Part shown: in pieces, positions 16,731 through 25,846 of the stretch
How positions within the stretch are numbered: position 1 is the first letter of the stretch
Layout: each line of letters starts with the position of its first letter
NCBI GenBank assembly: GCA_030528445.1
Contig: JAUMYV010000015.1
Location: forward strand, 1-37,092
Length of the DNA stretch: 37,092 nt
Reading direction: 5' to 3'
Source of the DNA: Porphyromonadaceae bacterium
GTDB taxonomy: Bacteria; Bacteroidota; Bacteroidia; Bacteroidales; Porphyromonadaceae
Position numbers and translations under genes: made by a program
The notes under the pieces: model-generated
Seen by the model: the letters and a program-made list of their open reading frames with translations, nothing else
Told to the model about the DNA's origin: nothing
Databases searched by the model: none

Positions 16731-16780
16731 TTTTCGGATGTGTGTACACATCGTGGCGGATTAGTCCTACAATCCGAAAA
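16731..16780. repeat. Nested inverted repeat
   Basis: Outer arms TTTTCGGAT and ATCCGAAAA are exact complements. CGGATT/AATCCG at the right and GATGTG/CACATC at the left can form two smaller hairpins instead. Confidence 0.6.
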
Positions 16781-16935
16781 AATCTCTCTGAGTTTTTTCC
16801 GAGAAGTTGGCCTTACTCCCCAAAGTGATCGAACAAATAAGTTCAATTTGGCAACAATTTATTTACACTCTTTAACCAAAAACGCGAAAAGTCGATTTCT
16901 AGAATCATTGGTGCTACAGGACGGGACTAGCTGGT

Positions 16936-17039
16936 CGCAAGGCAATTGATTTTGGTTTGTAGTGACGCCGCGTGCAGCGTCGCCGCCCCTCGGGCGGAAC
17001 GAATCCGCAAGGCGATGGATTCTTTACCGCCGCGTGCAG
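16936..17039. repeat. Imperfect duplication with three hairpins
   Basis: A unit beginning CGCAAGGC(A/G)AT and ending GCCGCGTGCAG occurs at 16936-16977 and again, shortened, at 17006-17039. Three hairpins follow each other: GACGC/GCGTC (16964-16981), CCGCCC/GGGCGG (16983-16997) and GAATCC/GGATTC (17001-17022). It is GC-rich compared with the AT-rich DNA around it, which suggests an inserted repeat element. Confidence 0.55.
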
Positions 17040-17397
17040 TGAGTTACAGCCCGATGTGCATCAACAACGCGATACCTTGATTTGATCATTTGATCATGAA
17101 GATAGGACGGGATAGGCGTTTTGCATGCGTTGGTGTGATGATACCGTATAATATAATATGTATGGCGATCGAGATTTGTAGAGAGAATTAGCTGCACATG
17201 TGTGTAGCATCAGATGCCTACCTAGAGGATACTTTGTGTCGCTTGTTGGGTTTATCAGACTCTTTTTGGCACTTTTCTTGGTATTTAGTCTGTTCTAGCA
17301 ACAATTTTATCAACTTTGGTTATATAGTAAGAAAATTTATTTTGGTGGTGTTGTGTAGGTAGATGATAATAAAATAGTCTATTTCTGAAGTTTGACT

Positions 17398-17426
17398 TAC
17401 TTTTGTGGCCGCGTTTGCTATATTTG
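17398..17426 (+). promoter_or_regulatory. Candidate promoter elements for the SusC-SusD-GH85 operon
   Basis: Two TAnnTTTG matches lie here: TACTTTTG (17398-17405) and TATATTTG (17419-17426), 99 and 78 bases before the susC-like start. Neither has TTG at 19-21 bases. No regulator gene (ECF/anti-sigma or hybrid sensor) is adjacent. Confidence 0.4.
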
Positions 17427-17503
17427 GATTACTATCCTAATTGATATTTGATGTCAAAAGCTTCGAATAAACAGTGATTTTTTATAATTATTAAACTATA
17501 GTA

Positions 17504-20500
17504 ATGAGAGTACTGAAGCAATTTCTACTCATGATGCTGCTCGGGCTATTTGTGATTGATGGCCTAGATGCACAGGCAACTCGCAAGGTTGTGGGAGTAG
17601 TGAAAGATGACAAGGGAGAACCCTTGATCGGAGTGCAGGTAGTGCCTGTCGGAGCTACCCAAAATGGAGGTCTCACAGACCTTGATGGTAACTACAGTGT
17701 AGATGTACCTAAGTCAGTAACCCAGTTGAGCTTCTCTTACATAGGCTTTGCTACGCAGACTATTGCAATCAATGGACGTAGCAAGATCGATGTGGTGATG
17801 CGCGAAGACTCCAAGCAGCTGGAGGCTGTAGTGGTGACAGCGATGGGTATCGAGCGTAAGAGTAAGTCGCTCACATACGCTACACAGACCGTGAGCAATA
17901 AGGATCTGACCCGTGTGCAGGACGTTAACTTCGTCAATGCCCTACAGGGTAAGACTTCGGGTCTGACCATCACGCCCAACTCTGGTGGTGCTGGCGCGGC
18001 TTCTAAGATCCTACTGCGCGGTAACTCGTCCATTCAGGGTAAGAACGCTCCGCTCATCGTGGTAGATGGTATCCCTATGAGCAATGGAGTAGCCCAGCAG
18101 ACTAGTGGTTACAATGTGGGCTATGCGGCAGTTAATGAGGGTAGCGACCCGCTCTCGACGATCAACCCAGACGATATTGCCTCGGTCAACATCCTCAAGG
18201 GGGCGAACGCTGCAGCTCTCTATGGTAGCGATGCGGCCAATGGTGTAATCGTCATCACAACTAAGAAAGGACGTGAAGGGGTGCTACGCGTAGACATTAC
18301 TTCCAACTTCCAGCTAGAGTCCCCTATGATTCTGCCCGAGCTACAGGATGTATTTGGTGCTAAGATCTCTGCCGAGGGTAAGCTCGATGCTGCCTCTTGG
18401 GGTGGACGTATCGCAGACCAAACTGCCGAGCAGAATGCTCTAGTAGGTGTAACCAACAAGGCGCATCAGCTACGTGACTTCTTCCGTCCTGGCTCTACGA
18501 TGAATAACTCTGTGGCGCTCTCTGGCGGAACGGAGAAGATCCAGGCTTACCTCTCTGTGGCCAATACTACAGCTGCAGGTCTGATGCCCAACAATACCTT
18601 CCAGCGCAATGGCGTAACCCTCCGCTCTACGTTCAATTTCCTAGAGAATAAGCTCAAGATTGATGTGAGTGGTAACTACGTTCGTCAGACGACCAACAAT
18701 GCTGTCTCTGGAGGTGTGTACAATAATCCCCTCTACAACCTCTACCTTGCTCCTCGCAACGTAGACATGGAGTACTATAAGAATAACTACGAGAAGGCTG
18801 GCACATGGGAGTCTGAGCCTGTGACCATCTATCCTAAGTATAGCGATGATGTTAAGCTCGCCTTCAACCTCAAGCCCTTTGAAGCTAGGAATAAGCTCAG
18901 CGGCATGGAGCAGCACTGGTTCCAAGGGCGTGGTGTCAATGGTGCCAATAACCCTTACTGGCTCGTCAATCGCTTGCCTAGCGAGGCTTTGCTAGAGCGT
19001 TTCTTCGCTACGATGTCTGCTTCGTACAAGATCAACAGCCTATTTGATGTGATCTATCGTGCTAACTTTGACCGTAGCTGGAGCTCTAGCGATCAGAAAG
19101 TCTACGCTACCACTGTATCTCCTACTGGTAACTATATCGACCGTGGTGCGTATAGCTGGAGCAAGAATGCCTCAATTAACTTCTACACAGATGCTCTAGT
19201 TAACTATCATCAGGACTTCGGCAAGGAATGGAGCGTGGCAGCCTCTCTCGGCGGATCGTTCAAACGATATACTGGTGAGAACTATTGGATGCGTAACAAC
19301 GGTGCTTGGGATCGTGCGTTCTATCAGAGAATAGAGGATTTGCCTACGCGTATCAACCTCTTCACACCTAATGCCTCTGTAACGCCAGAGCGTTCGTTCT
19401 CTCTTCCCTCGGACTGGGCTCGCTCGGTATTCGCTACCGCTCAGCTTGGCTGGAAGGAAATGGCTTACCTCGATGCTAGCTATCGTATCGACTGGTCGCG
19501 TGCGTTCTCGCAGTTTGGTGCAGGTGTAGATCCATTCTATGGCTACTTCTCTCTCGGAGCAAATGCTCTGCTGCATGAGATCGTCAAGCTGCCTAAGGCT
19601 ATCAATAGCCTCAAGCTACGTGCTTCTGTGTCTGAAGTGGGTAACTCAATCCCCAATTTCAACTTCGGAGCACTCTCTACCTCAACCTCTGGTCAGACGA
19701 AGGCCGCTCAGTACACGGAGTTTAAGAATCCTAAGCCTGAGACAGTGCGTTCATACGAAGCTGGTTTCGACCTTGCAGCACTCAACAACCGCCTCAACTT
19801 CGACTTGACGTACTATAACTCTACGATGTTTAACCAGTTCCTCCCTATCTCGGGTAGCTCTGGTACGCTATTGCCTATCAACTCTGGGCGCATCCGCAAC
19901 CAAGGTATTGAGACGACGCTTAGCTACAGCTTCGAGCTAACGAAAGATCTACGCTGGCGTACAGTGATCAACTATGCCTACAACACCAACAAGATTCTGA
20001 ATACCTATAAGGGGCGTAAGGATATCTATGTGTCTATCGGGGCAGGAGATCAGTTGCGTGTACTCTTCGAGGAGGGTGGCTCGTATGGCGATATCTACGC
20101 CAAGGATTTCTCTCGATACACCGAGATTGACCAGCTCTATGGTCGTACCAACTTCGAGGGTAACCCCGTCAAGGTGGGAGACATCCGCCTCAACTCCGAT
20201 GGTGCTCCTCAGCTAGACTCGGACAAGGGACACAGCGTATACCTAGGCAATATGAATGCTAAGCATACCTTCGGTTGGAACAATACATTCAGCTACAAGG
20301 GGCTAGACTTCTACTTCCTCATCGATGGTAAGCTCGGTGGCAAGGTAATCTCCTTCACAGAGGCCTACCTCGATCGTGACGGAGTATCTAAGCGCTCTGG
20401 CGACGCTCGTACAGGCAGCCTAACGATGAAGGCTGGTGGCAAGGAAGTACCAGCGGTGCGTATGCCCGATGGCAACCTAGCTCCTGCAGAGGCCTACTAT

Positions 20501-20779
20501 AGCACCATTGGGGCACAGCTATTTGCTTCGCAGTATGTGTACGATGCAACCAACTTCCGCCTGCGTGAGGTGTCTGTAGGCTACACGTTCCGTGACCTCT
20601 TTGGCAAGACTAAGGACCTTAACCTCTCTCTCATTGGGCGCAACCTCTTCTTCCTGTACAAGAATGCTCCAGTGGATCCAGACGTTTCGCTCTCTACAGC
20701 CAACGCTCTCGGTGGTATCGATGTGTTTAACCTCCCTACCTCGCGCTCAGTTGGTCTTAACTTGAAGCTATCGCTCTAA
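17504..20779 (+). CDS. SusC-like TonB-dependent outer-membrane transporter
   Basis: 1091 residues. Domains in order: signal peptide 1-23 (ends DGLDA); a carboxypeptidase-regulatory-like domain about 28-105 (GVVKDDKGEPLIGVQVVPVG, TDLDGNYSVDVP); plug domain about 110-230 with VVVTAMGIERKSKSL, QGKTSGLTI, LLRGNSSIQGKNAPLIVVDGIPM and the SusC signature segment INPDDIASVNILKGANAAALYGSDAANGVIVITTKKG; then a 22-strand barrel ending SVGLNLKLSL. It would import large oligosaccharides with energy from TonB. The SusD-like lipoprotein follows after 25 bases and the GH85 enzyme after that, so N-glycan fragments are the likely cargo. A peptide importer of RagA type is the main alternative. Confidence 0.95.
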   Translation: MRVLKQFLLMMLLGLFVIDGLDAQATRKVVGVVKDDKGEPLIGVQVVPVGATQNGGLTDLDGNYSVDVPKSVTQLSFSYIGFATQTIAINGRSKIDVVMREDSKQLEAVVVTAMGIERKSKSLTYATQTVSNKDLTRVQDVNFVNALQGKTSGLTITPNSGGAGAASKILLRGNSSIQGKNAPLIVVDGIPMSNGVAQQTSGYNVGYAAVNEGSDPLSTINPDDIASVNILKGANAAALYGSDAANGVIVITTKKGREGVLRVDITSNFQLESPMILPELQDVFGAKISAEGKLDAASWGGRIADQTAEQNALVGVTNKAHQLRDFFRPGSTMNNSVALSGGTEKIQAYLSVANTTAAGLMPNNTFQRNGVTLRSTFNFLENKLKIDVSGNYVRQTTNNAVSGGVYNNPLYNLYLAPRNVDMEYYKNNYEKAGTWESEPVTIYPKYSDDVKLAFNLKPFEARNKLSGMEQHWFQGRGVNGANNPYWLVNRLPSEALLERFFATMSASYKINSLFDVIYRANFDRSWSSSDQKVYATTVSPTGNYIDRGAYSWSKNASINFYTDALVNYHQDFGKEWSVAASLGGSFKRYTGENYWMRNNGAWDRAFYQRIEDLPTRINLFTPNASVTPERSFSLPSDWARSVFATAQLGWKEMAYLDASYRIDWSRAFSQFGAGVDPFYGYFSLGANALLHEIVKLPKAINSLKLRASVSEVGNSIPNFNFGALSTSTSGQTKAAQYTEFKNPKPETVRSYEAGFDLAALNNRLNFDLTYYNSTMFNQFLPISGSSGTLLPINSGRIRNQGIETTLSYSFELTKDLRWRTVINYAYNTNKILNTYKGRKDIYVSIGAGDQLRVLFEEGGSYGDIYAKDFSRYTEIDQLYGRTNFEGNPVKVGDIRLNSDGAPQLDSDKGHSVYLGNMNAKHTFGWNNTFSYKGLDFYFLIDGKLGGKVISFTEAYLDRDGVSKRSGDARTGSLTMKAGGKEVPAVRMPDGNLAPAEAYYSTIGAQLFASQYVYDATNFRLREVSVGYTFRDLFGKTKDLNLSLIGRNLFFLYKNAPVDPDVSLSTANALGGIDVFNLPTSRSVGLNLKLSL

Positions 20780-20804
20780 TCACAGTAATTAAAAGAAATT
20801 AAAG

Positions 20805-22529
20805 ATGCACTATAAGTTGATCAAGACCCTAGGGCTAGGCGCCCTAGGTCTTACTCTAGCCCTCTCATCCTGTACGGATAAGGTAGGGGACAATGAGTTC
20901 GATAATATCAATAATGGTAGTACCTCGCAGAAGGCAGCTACTGTGGAGACTGCTGTGGGGCTACTCAAGGGGGCGATGCCTCTGCTCCACGATAGCCGTG
21001 AGCACAAGTATCAGTATCAGTTCAACCTGCATATCGACAACTACTCGGGGTATCTCGTTGTGGCCAATAGCCTGCAAGGGCGCTTGCCTCGTACCTATTC
21101 GCCCAATGCTGGCTTCCAGACAGGGCCACAGGCAAACCTCCTCTGGGTAGCCCAACAGGTTGTGCCTGTGATCAACTCTGCCGAGGAGCTCAAGGTACCA
21201 GAGATGGGTGCTATCGCAGCGATCCTCTATGACTTCATGGCGGCAGAGTATGTCGACGTACATGGCCCAATGCCCTACAAGGACTACCGTGAGCTCAAGA
21301 GCGAGCCTCCTATTACCTACGAGAAGGTAAGCGAAGTTTATGCTCAGATCCTTGTTAGCCTCAAGAAGCAGCAGCAGATCCTCAAGGATCTAAGCCCTCT
21401 AAGCGAGGAGGCCAAGGCTCGCCTGCAGGAGTATGACCTCATCGCCGGCAAGGATGTGCAGAACTGGATCAAGTTTGCCAACTCTCTGCGTATGCGCCTA
21501 GCCATGCGCATGGTCAAGGCTGCCCCCGAGCAAGCCAAGGCCGAGTTTGAGTCTGCTGTAGCCGATGGTGCTCTAGAGGCAACGGACAAGGATATCGCTC
21601 TACTTACTCAAGGTCGTCATCCTCTCTATACCATATCGGAGAACTGGGACGATACTCGTCTGAATGCCAACTTCGCCAACCTGCTCACCCGCCTCAAGCA
21701 CCCTGCCCTCAAGGAGTGGTTTACGCCAATCCCACAGGGCTTCAAGGATAAGGATGGTCAGGTAACTGTAGAGGGTAATGATGTTTTTGCAGGTATGCGC
21801 GCTGGTATGGCTACTTATGAGAAAGAGAAGCCTATCTTCTCGGATAGCTACAAGAAGTTCTCACGCGTCAACCCATCATATGTGACTAAGAACGTAGCCA
21901 TCTTCAAGGCTAGTGAGGTGCAGTTCCTCCTTGCCGAGGGGGCTCTGCGCGACTGGTCGGTAGGCGGTCGCTCTGCCAAGGCCTACTACGAGACAGGTAT
22001 CCGCACCTCTTTCACCAACGAGGGGCTAAGTGGTTTGGTTGAGTATGTAACGCGCAAGGCATCCGCTTGTCCTCAGGTTGATTATATCGACTACTGGGAT
22101 AGCCGCTACAATAGCCCTGCCAAGGAAAATGGCTCGGAGGTACTAGGTGTGGCTTGGGACAACAGCGCCGACAAGGAGAAGCAGCTGGAGATGATCATCA
22201 CGCAGAAGTACATCGCCAATTATCCGCTTTCGCTTGAGTCTTGGAGCGAATTTCGCCGTACGGGTTATCCTCGTATGATCGTCAATGATGCTGGCGACAC
22301 GGGAGACGGATCTATTCCCCCTCATAGCTGGAGGGCTCCAGAGGGCAAGATACAGCCAGACCGATTCATCCATCGCATACCATTTGTACGTACAGGGTCT
22401 GTCGCTCTAGATGATATCATCAATACAGCTATGCCTGCACTCACAGCCGAGGATAAGTCTATCTTCTCTGGTCAGGACTATCAGGCAGCACACCTCTGGT
22501 GGGATGTAGCAGGCAAGGGAAATTTCTAG
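20805..22529 (+). CDS. SusD-like surface glycan-binding lipoprotein
   Basis: 574-residue SusD/RagB-type lipoprotein that would close the lid of the SusC barrel and hold substrate. The signal peptide ends LALSSC with lipid-bearing Cys23. Sequence features fit the SusD-like group with EYVDVHGPMPYKDY, the NWIKFANSLRMRLAMRMVK helix pair, FKASEVQFLLAEGAL (TPR-like helix) and a late QKYIANYPLSLESWSEFRRTGYPRM, a hallmark of the family. The gene lies 25 bases after the SusC gene. A strong hairpin between it and the GH85 gene may tune relative expression. Confidence 0.94.
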   Translation: MHYKLIKTLGLGALGLTLALSSCTDKVGDNEFDNINNGSTSQKAATVETAVGLLKGAMPLLHDSREHKYQYQFNLHIDNYSGYLVVANSLQGRLPRTYSPNAGFQTGPQANLLWVAQQVVPVINSAEELKVPEMGAIAAILYDFMAAEYVDVHGPMPYKDYRELKSEPPITYEKVSEVYAQILVSLKKQQQILKDLSPLSEEAKARLQEYDLIAGKDVQNWIKFANSLRMRLAMRMVKAAPEQAKAEFESAVADGALEATDKDIALLTQGRHPLYTISENWDDTRLNANFANLLTRLKHPALKEWFTPIPQGFKDKDGQVTVEGNDVFAGMRAGMATYEKEKPIFSDSYKKFSRVNPSYVTKNVAIFKASEVQFLLAEGALRDWSVGGRSAKAYYETGIRTSFTNEGLSGLVEYVTRKASACPQVDYIDYWDSRYNSPAKENGSEVLGVAWDNSADKEKQLEMIITQKYIANYPLSLESWSEFRRTGYPRMIVNDAGDTGDGSIPPHSWRAPEGKIQPDRFIHRIPFVRTGSVALDDIINTAMPALTAEDKSIFSGQDYQAAHLWWDVAGKGNF

Positions 22530-22569
22530 TCGGAGCTTCTCATAAACCTGAATTTGAACAATAAATCTA

Positions 22570-22600
22570 GCTCTCGGCTCTAGCTCTAAGAGCCGAGAGC
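22570..22600 (+). promoter_or_regulatory. Intra-operon hairpin between SusD and GH85 genes
   Basis: GCTCTCGGCTCT (22570-22581) pairs exactly with AGAGCCGAGAGC (22589-22600) around seven bases. No T run follows, so it may be an mRNA-stability element or a partial terminator separating susCD from the enzyme gene. Confidence 0.6.
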
Positions 22601-22631
22601 AATCCATAAACTTAATTTATCACAACTAACA

Positions 22632-25600
22632 ATGAACAAGAAATCCTTAGTAGCTGCAGCCTTTCTTGCGATGGCTGCCTACCCAGCGATGGCGCAGAGC
22701 TCAGACAACTACGCAGAGTCAGCCAAAAAGGATCTGTACGACTTCAGCAAGTACCAGATGTTTGAAATGTTGAAGTATTTCAGAGAGCTACATGAGTCGG
22801 GGAAGAGGTTTCCAACATCAGATGAGTTTAAGAAGAAGTTTGGAGTAGATCCTGAGTTTGTGCGTAGCCATGTGCGCAAGCGTGAAGTACTCAAGGGAGA
22901 TAAGAACCCTTATCTCTTCAAGAACAATGGTATTCAGCGTGAGGATCGTCATCTGTGGATGAACATTCCTATGGGGCTTGCACGTGAAACTGGTGGCTAC
23001 ATCAGTGAGGTCTTCGACAACGATCCCTACACCATGTGGCAGTACACCGAGCTATTTGGCTCTTGGAACCATGGATTCTTTCAAGCCCCGGGCTCATGGG
23101 CAGATGCCGCACACAAACATGGTGCAGATCTCATGAGTGGTATTGTCTTCTTCGATACGACTGGGGGTAGGTTGCAGGGTGCAGAAACCTTCCTTGGAAG
23201 TGTAATCAAGCCTAAGAGAGGTGCAGAATACACATATGTGAAGCCTTTGATTCATATCTTGATGTATCTGGGTCTTGATGGTATTAACTACAACTGGGAA
23301 ACATCTGCTTATACAGACCCAGATGTCGTCGGATTTCATAAAGCACTTCGTGCTTATGCTAAGGAGGTAGGCTTTACAAATTATCGTCAAGGAATTTATA
23401 CACTCAATTCAAGTATATCCGCGAATGGCCAATATGCTAACTCTTGGCTTTGGGATAAAAATAAGCAGGACTATATCGGGGATATTGCGCTCAACTACTC
23501 GGGGGATGACTTCGCGGACAAAAGCGGGACTTCGGGAGAAGCAGCCAAGGCTATGACAGGCAAGTACGATCACCTATACTCTGGAGCTTGGATTGTAACG
23601 ATGAAGCGATCTTTCTCTACTATGGAGAACGTTCAGACTAACCTCTGGCTTTGGGGCGAGCATGCCAATAGCCGCTTTGTAACGAACAATACGGGTAAGA
23701 CCGCTACAGAGAAGATGGCAAACTATCAGAAGCTCTATGAGCGTGCATTCTCTGGTGGTAGCCGTAATGTGGGGCAGAAGGATGAATGGCAGAGTAGCGA
23801 CTGGTCTGATCAACTCTCTAAGTTTGGTGGTCTCTCGCGCATGATCCCTGAGCGTACGACCCTGGAGCAGAACCTCCCATTCCGTACCTACTTCAACACT
23901 GGTGCTGGTGAGCGCTATTTCTATAAAGGAAAGACCTCAACCTCTAGCTGGTACAACATGTCCTCACAGGACTATCAGCCCACATACCGCTGGTTGCAGT
24001 ACGCAGAGGGGACAAAGACCCCATCTATGCCTATTGCCGCAGAGTTCCATTACGATGATGCTTATCTAGGTGGTACTTCACTTCGTTTGCATCTAGCCGA
24101 AGGAGCAAAGGGAGGCTTGGATCTTATTCTCTATCGTGGTCTTCTGACTGTATCGGAAGGCAATGTGGTGGCTAAGCTTGCTTTGAAGACCGCAACAGAA
24201 ACATTAGATGCTCACTGCAGCCTACTCCTCCACAAAAAGGGTGCAGCAGATACCGAATATATTGTGGTGCCAGCCAAGAAGCTAGCTGGTAAGACATGGG
24301 AAGAACAAGAATTTAAGGTTGAGGGTCTCAAGAAGGGTGATGTGATTGACTACATCGGCCTACGTGTTGATAAGGGCGCTCCTGATGGCTACAATATGCT
24401 TGTGGGCGGGATTTCTATCTTCGACGACGCCATGAGCGTTGCCCCTAAGGCTCCAGTTAACCTACGTGCGGAAGTTAAGGCCGAAACTCAACGTAGCCTC
24501 TCGGCTATGCTGAGCTGGGATGCTGTCGCCCTTGATGAGAATAAGCAAGATCGTAAGGACTTCGGTCTTCTCTACAATGACGAGGCTGGTGTAGACCACT
24601 TCCAGATTTTCTACAAGGATAGTGAGAATGGTAAGGTTCGTGAGATCGGTCGCACCACGACTTGGGCAGCTTATGCTCCTGTAGTGAAGTTCACCAAGGA
24701 CGAAGGAGATGCTGGTGCAGAAGAGCCTCACTACGGTGTCCGTGCCGTAGGCAAGGATCTCAAGAGCATGTCAGAGATAACATGGCTCAAAGTTGAGCGT
24801 CAGTCTTCAGCCGTATTGCCTGCGTACAAGGATGACCGCTACTGCAAGAGCGAAATCAACAAAAAGGCGGATGGCTATCAGACAGCCATAACATCTCGTT
24901 ATCTGACAGATGTAAAGACCGAAGGTGCTACGAAGAATTTGGCCTATCATACAACGGCCCCAGACCCCGATGGTGACAATTATGTTGATGCAACAAATCT
25001 TGCGTTTGAGGTAGAGCAAGGACAGTCTATCAAATTTTTCTTCAAGGCTTATTCTAAGCCCGGTGTGACGATCATCCCTGCTACTAAATCAACAGAGGAT
25101 GATGGTATGCGCTACTGCTTTGCTGCTACCTACATTGACTGGAATAATAATGGTAGCTTCGAGCCAGAGGAAGGTGAGTCAATCAAGGATCTTGAGCTTG
25201 GTATGAGTAGAGGATCTACGCTAGAGTTCCAGACCACGGGTGTGAATAAGACCTTTACAGTTCCTGCAGATGCGGTTCCTGGTAAGGTGCGTGTACGTAT
25301 TGTCTTCACAGATGCTTGGGCTCCACAGCCTACACCTTGCGGTGTAACGGCTAAGGGCTTCACCATCGACTTCGATATGGAGATCAAGGGTGATCCAGAA
25401 AAGGCGCGTAAGTCTAAGGATACGCGAGACCAAGGTGAGCCTGAGGAGCCAGAGATGAACAAGAAGCCAAATCCTGGCAATGTGGAGAGCCTTGTAGATG
25501 GTGGTAATGTGTTTGGCGTATATCCAAACCCTGCTTCTGACGTGCTCAACTTCCACAATGCAGAGCGTGCATGGATCTTCTCTCTCGATGGTGTACTTGT

Positions 25601-25718
25601 GCGCTTCATCAAGGATGCTACAGTACCTGCCAACATCAGCGACCTACCTGTGGGTACTTATGTTGTTAAGAGCGAAAAGGCTCGTGTAACGCGTAGCCAC
25701 AAGTTCGTGAAGAAGTAA
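22632..25718 (+). CDS. GH85 endo-beta-N-acetylglucosaminidase with GEVED and T9SS domains
   Basis: 1028 residues. Signal peptide 1-21 (ends AMA). The catalytic part, about residues 85-480, fits GH85: WNHGFFQAPGSWADAAHKHG, then the active-site strand GLDGINYNWE with Asn221 and Glu223 (N-x-E). In this family the Asn stabilises the oxazoline intermediate and the Glu is the acid/base. GH85 enzymes cut the chitobiose core of N-glycans. A beta-sandwich about 480-600, a fibronectin-type region 605-725, and a GEVED-like domain about 740-925 (YIDWNNNGSFEPEEGES) follow. Residues 959-1028 form a T9SS type A sorting domain (VYPNPASDVLNF to SHKFVKK), so the enzyme should be secreted and anchored at the surface. 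Last gene of the PUL, followed by a strong terminator. Confidence 0.9.
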   Translation: MNKKSLVAAAFLAMAAYPAMAQSSDNYAESAKKDLYDFSKYQMFEMLKYFRELHESGKRFPTSDEFKKKFGVDPEFVRSHVRKREVLKGDKNPYLFKNNGIQREDRHLWMNIPMGLARETGGYISEVFDNDPYTMWQYTELFGSWNHGFFQAPGSWADAAHKHGADLMSGIVFFDTTGGRLQGAETFLGSVIKPKRGAEYTYVKPLIHILMYLGLDGINYNWETSAYTDPDVVGFHKALRAYAKEVGFTNYRQGIYTLNSSISANGQYANSWLWDKNKQDYIGDIALNYSGDDFADKSGTSGEAAKAMTGKYDHLYSGAWIVTMKRSFSTMENVQTNLWLWGEHANSRFVTNNTGKTATEKMANYQKLYERAFSGGSRNVGQKDEWQSSDWSDQLSKFGGLSRMIPERTTLEQNLPFRTYFNTGAGERYFYKGKTSTSSWYNMSSQDYQPTYRWLQYAEGTKTPSMPIAAEFHYDDAYLGGTSLRLHLAEGAKGGLDLILYRGLLTVSEGNVVAKLALKTATETLDAHCSLLLHKKGAADTEYIVVPAKKLAGKTWEEQEFKVEGLKKGDVIDYIGLRVDKGAPDGYNMLVGGISIFDDAMSVAPKAPVNLRAEVKAETQRSLSAMLSWDAVALDENKQDRKDFGLLYNDEAGVDHFQIFYKDSENGKVREIGRTTTWAAYAPVVKFTKDEGDAGAEEPHYGVRAVGKDLKSMSEITWLKVERQSSAVLPAYKDDRYCKSEINKKADGYQTAITSRYLTDVKTEGATKNLAYHTTAPDPDGDNYVDATNLAFEVEQGQSIKFFFKAYSKPGVTIIPATKSTEDDGMRYCFAATYIDWNNNGSFEPEEGESIKDLELGMSRGSTLEFQTTGVNKTFTVPADAVPGKVRVRIVFTDAWAPQPTPCGVTAKGFTIDFDMEIKGDPEKARKSKDTRDQGEPEEPEMNKKPNPGNVESLVDGGNVFGVYPNPASDVLNFHNAERAWIFSLDGVLVRFIKDATVPANISDLPVGTYVVKSEKARVTRSHKFVKK

Positions 25719-25744
25719 TCTGCTCACGACTAACTCAATGCCCG

Positions 25745-25773
25745 GCGGGCAGGCGATCAATTCGCCTGCCCGC
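25745..25773 (+). terminator. Terminator of the PUL operon
   Basis: GCGGGCAGGCGA (25745-25756) pairs exactly with TCGCCTGCCCGC (25762-25773) with a five-base loop, 27 bases after the GH85 stop. Confidence 0.85.
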
Positions 25774-25810
25774 TGTTGCATATATAGGGTGTCATATAGT
25801 TTAGTATGTT

Positions 25811-25818
25811 TATCTTTG
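25811..25818 (+). promoter_or_regulatory. -7 element for the Wzz-like/pncB/nadD cluster
   Basis: TATCTTTG, an exact TAnnTTTG, 29 bases before the TTG start at 25847. Confidence 0.6.
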
Positions 25819-25846
25819 TCGTAGTGGCTTAAAATATTGTTGCACC

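Larger units (their letters stand above)
16378..17397. other. Long intergenic stretch before the PUL
   Basis: About 1 kb with no recognised gene. An 87-codon frame at 16686-16949 (+) has no known similarity that I can see and overlaps inverted repeats. Structures present are TTTTCGGAT/ATCCGAAAA (16731-16739 and 16772-16780, nine pairs, with GATGTG/CACATC inside), a repeat-hairpin cluster at 16936-17039, and a doubled TGATCAT near 17085-17097. It may contain the remains of a mobile or intergenic repeat element. Confidence 0.45.

Noticed and set aside
16686..16949. 87-codon plus-strand frame
   Set aside because: Overlaps inverted repeats, resembles no family I know, and has no promoter match. 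Kept only as part of the intergenic region.
18641..18925. Long antisense frames within the SusC-like and GH85 genes
   Set aside because: Shadows of well-supported coding sequence in other frames.
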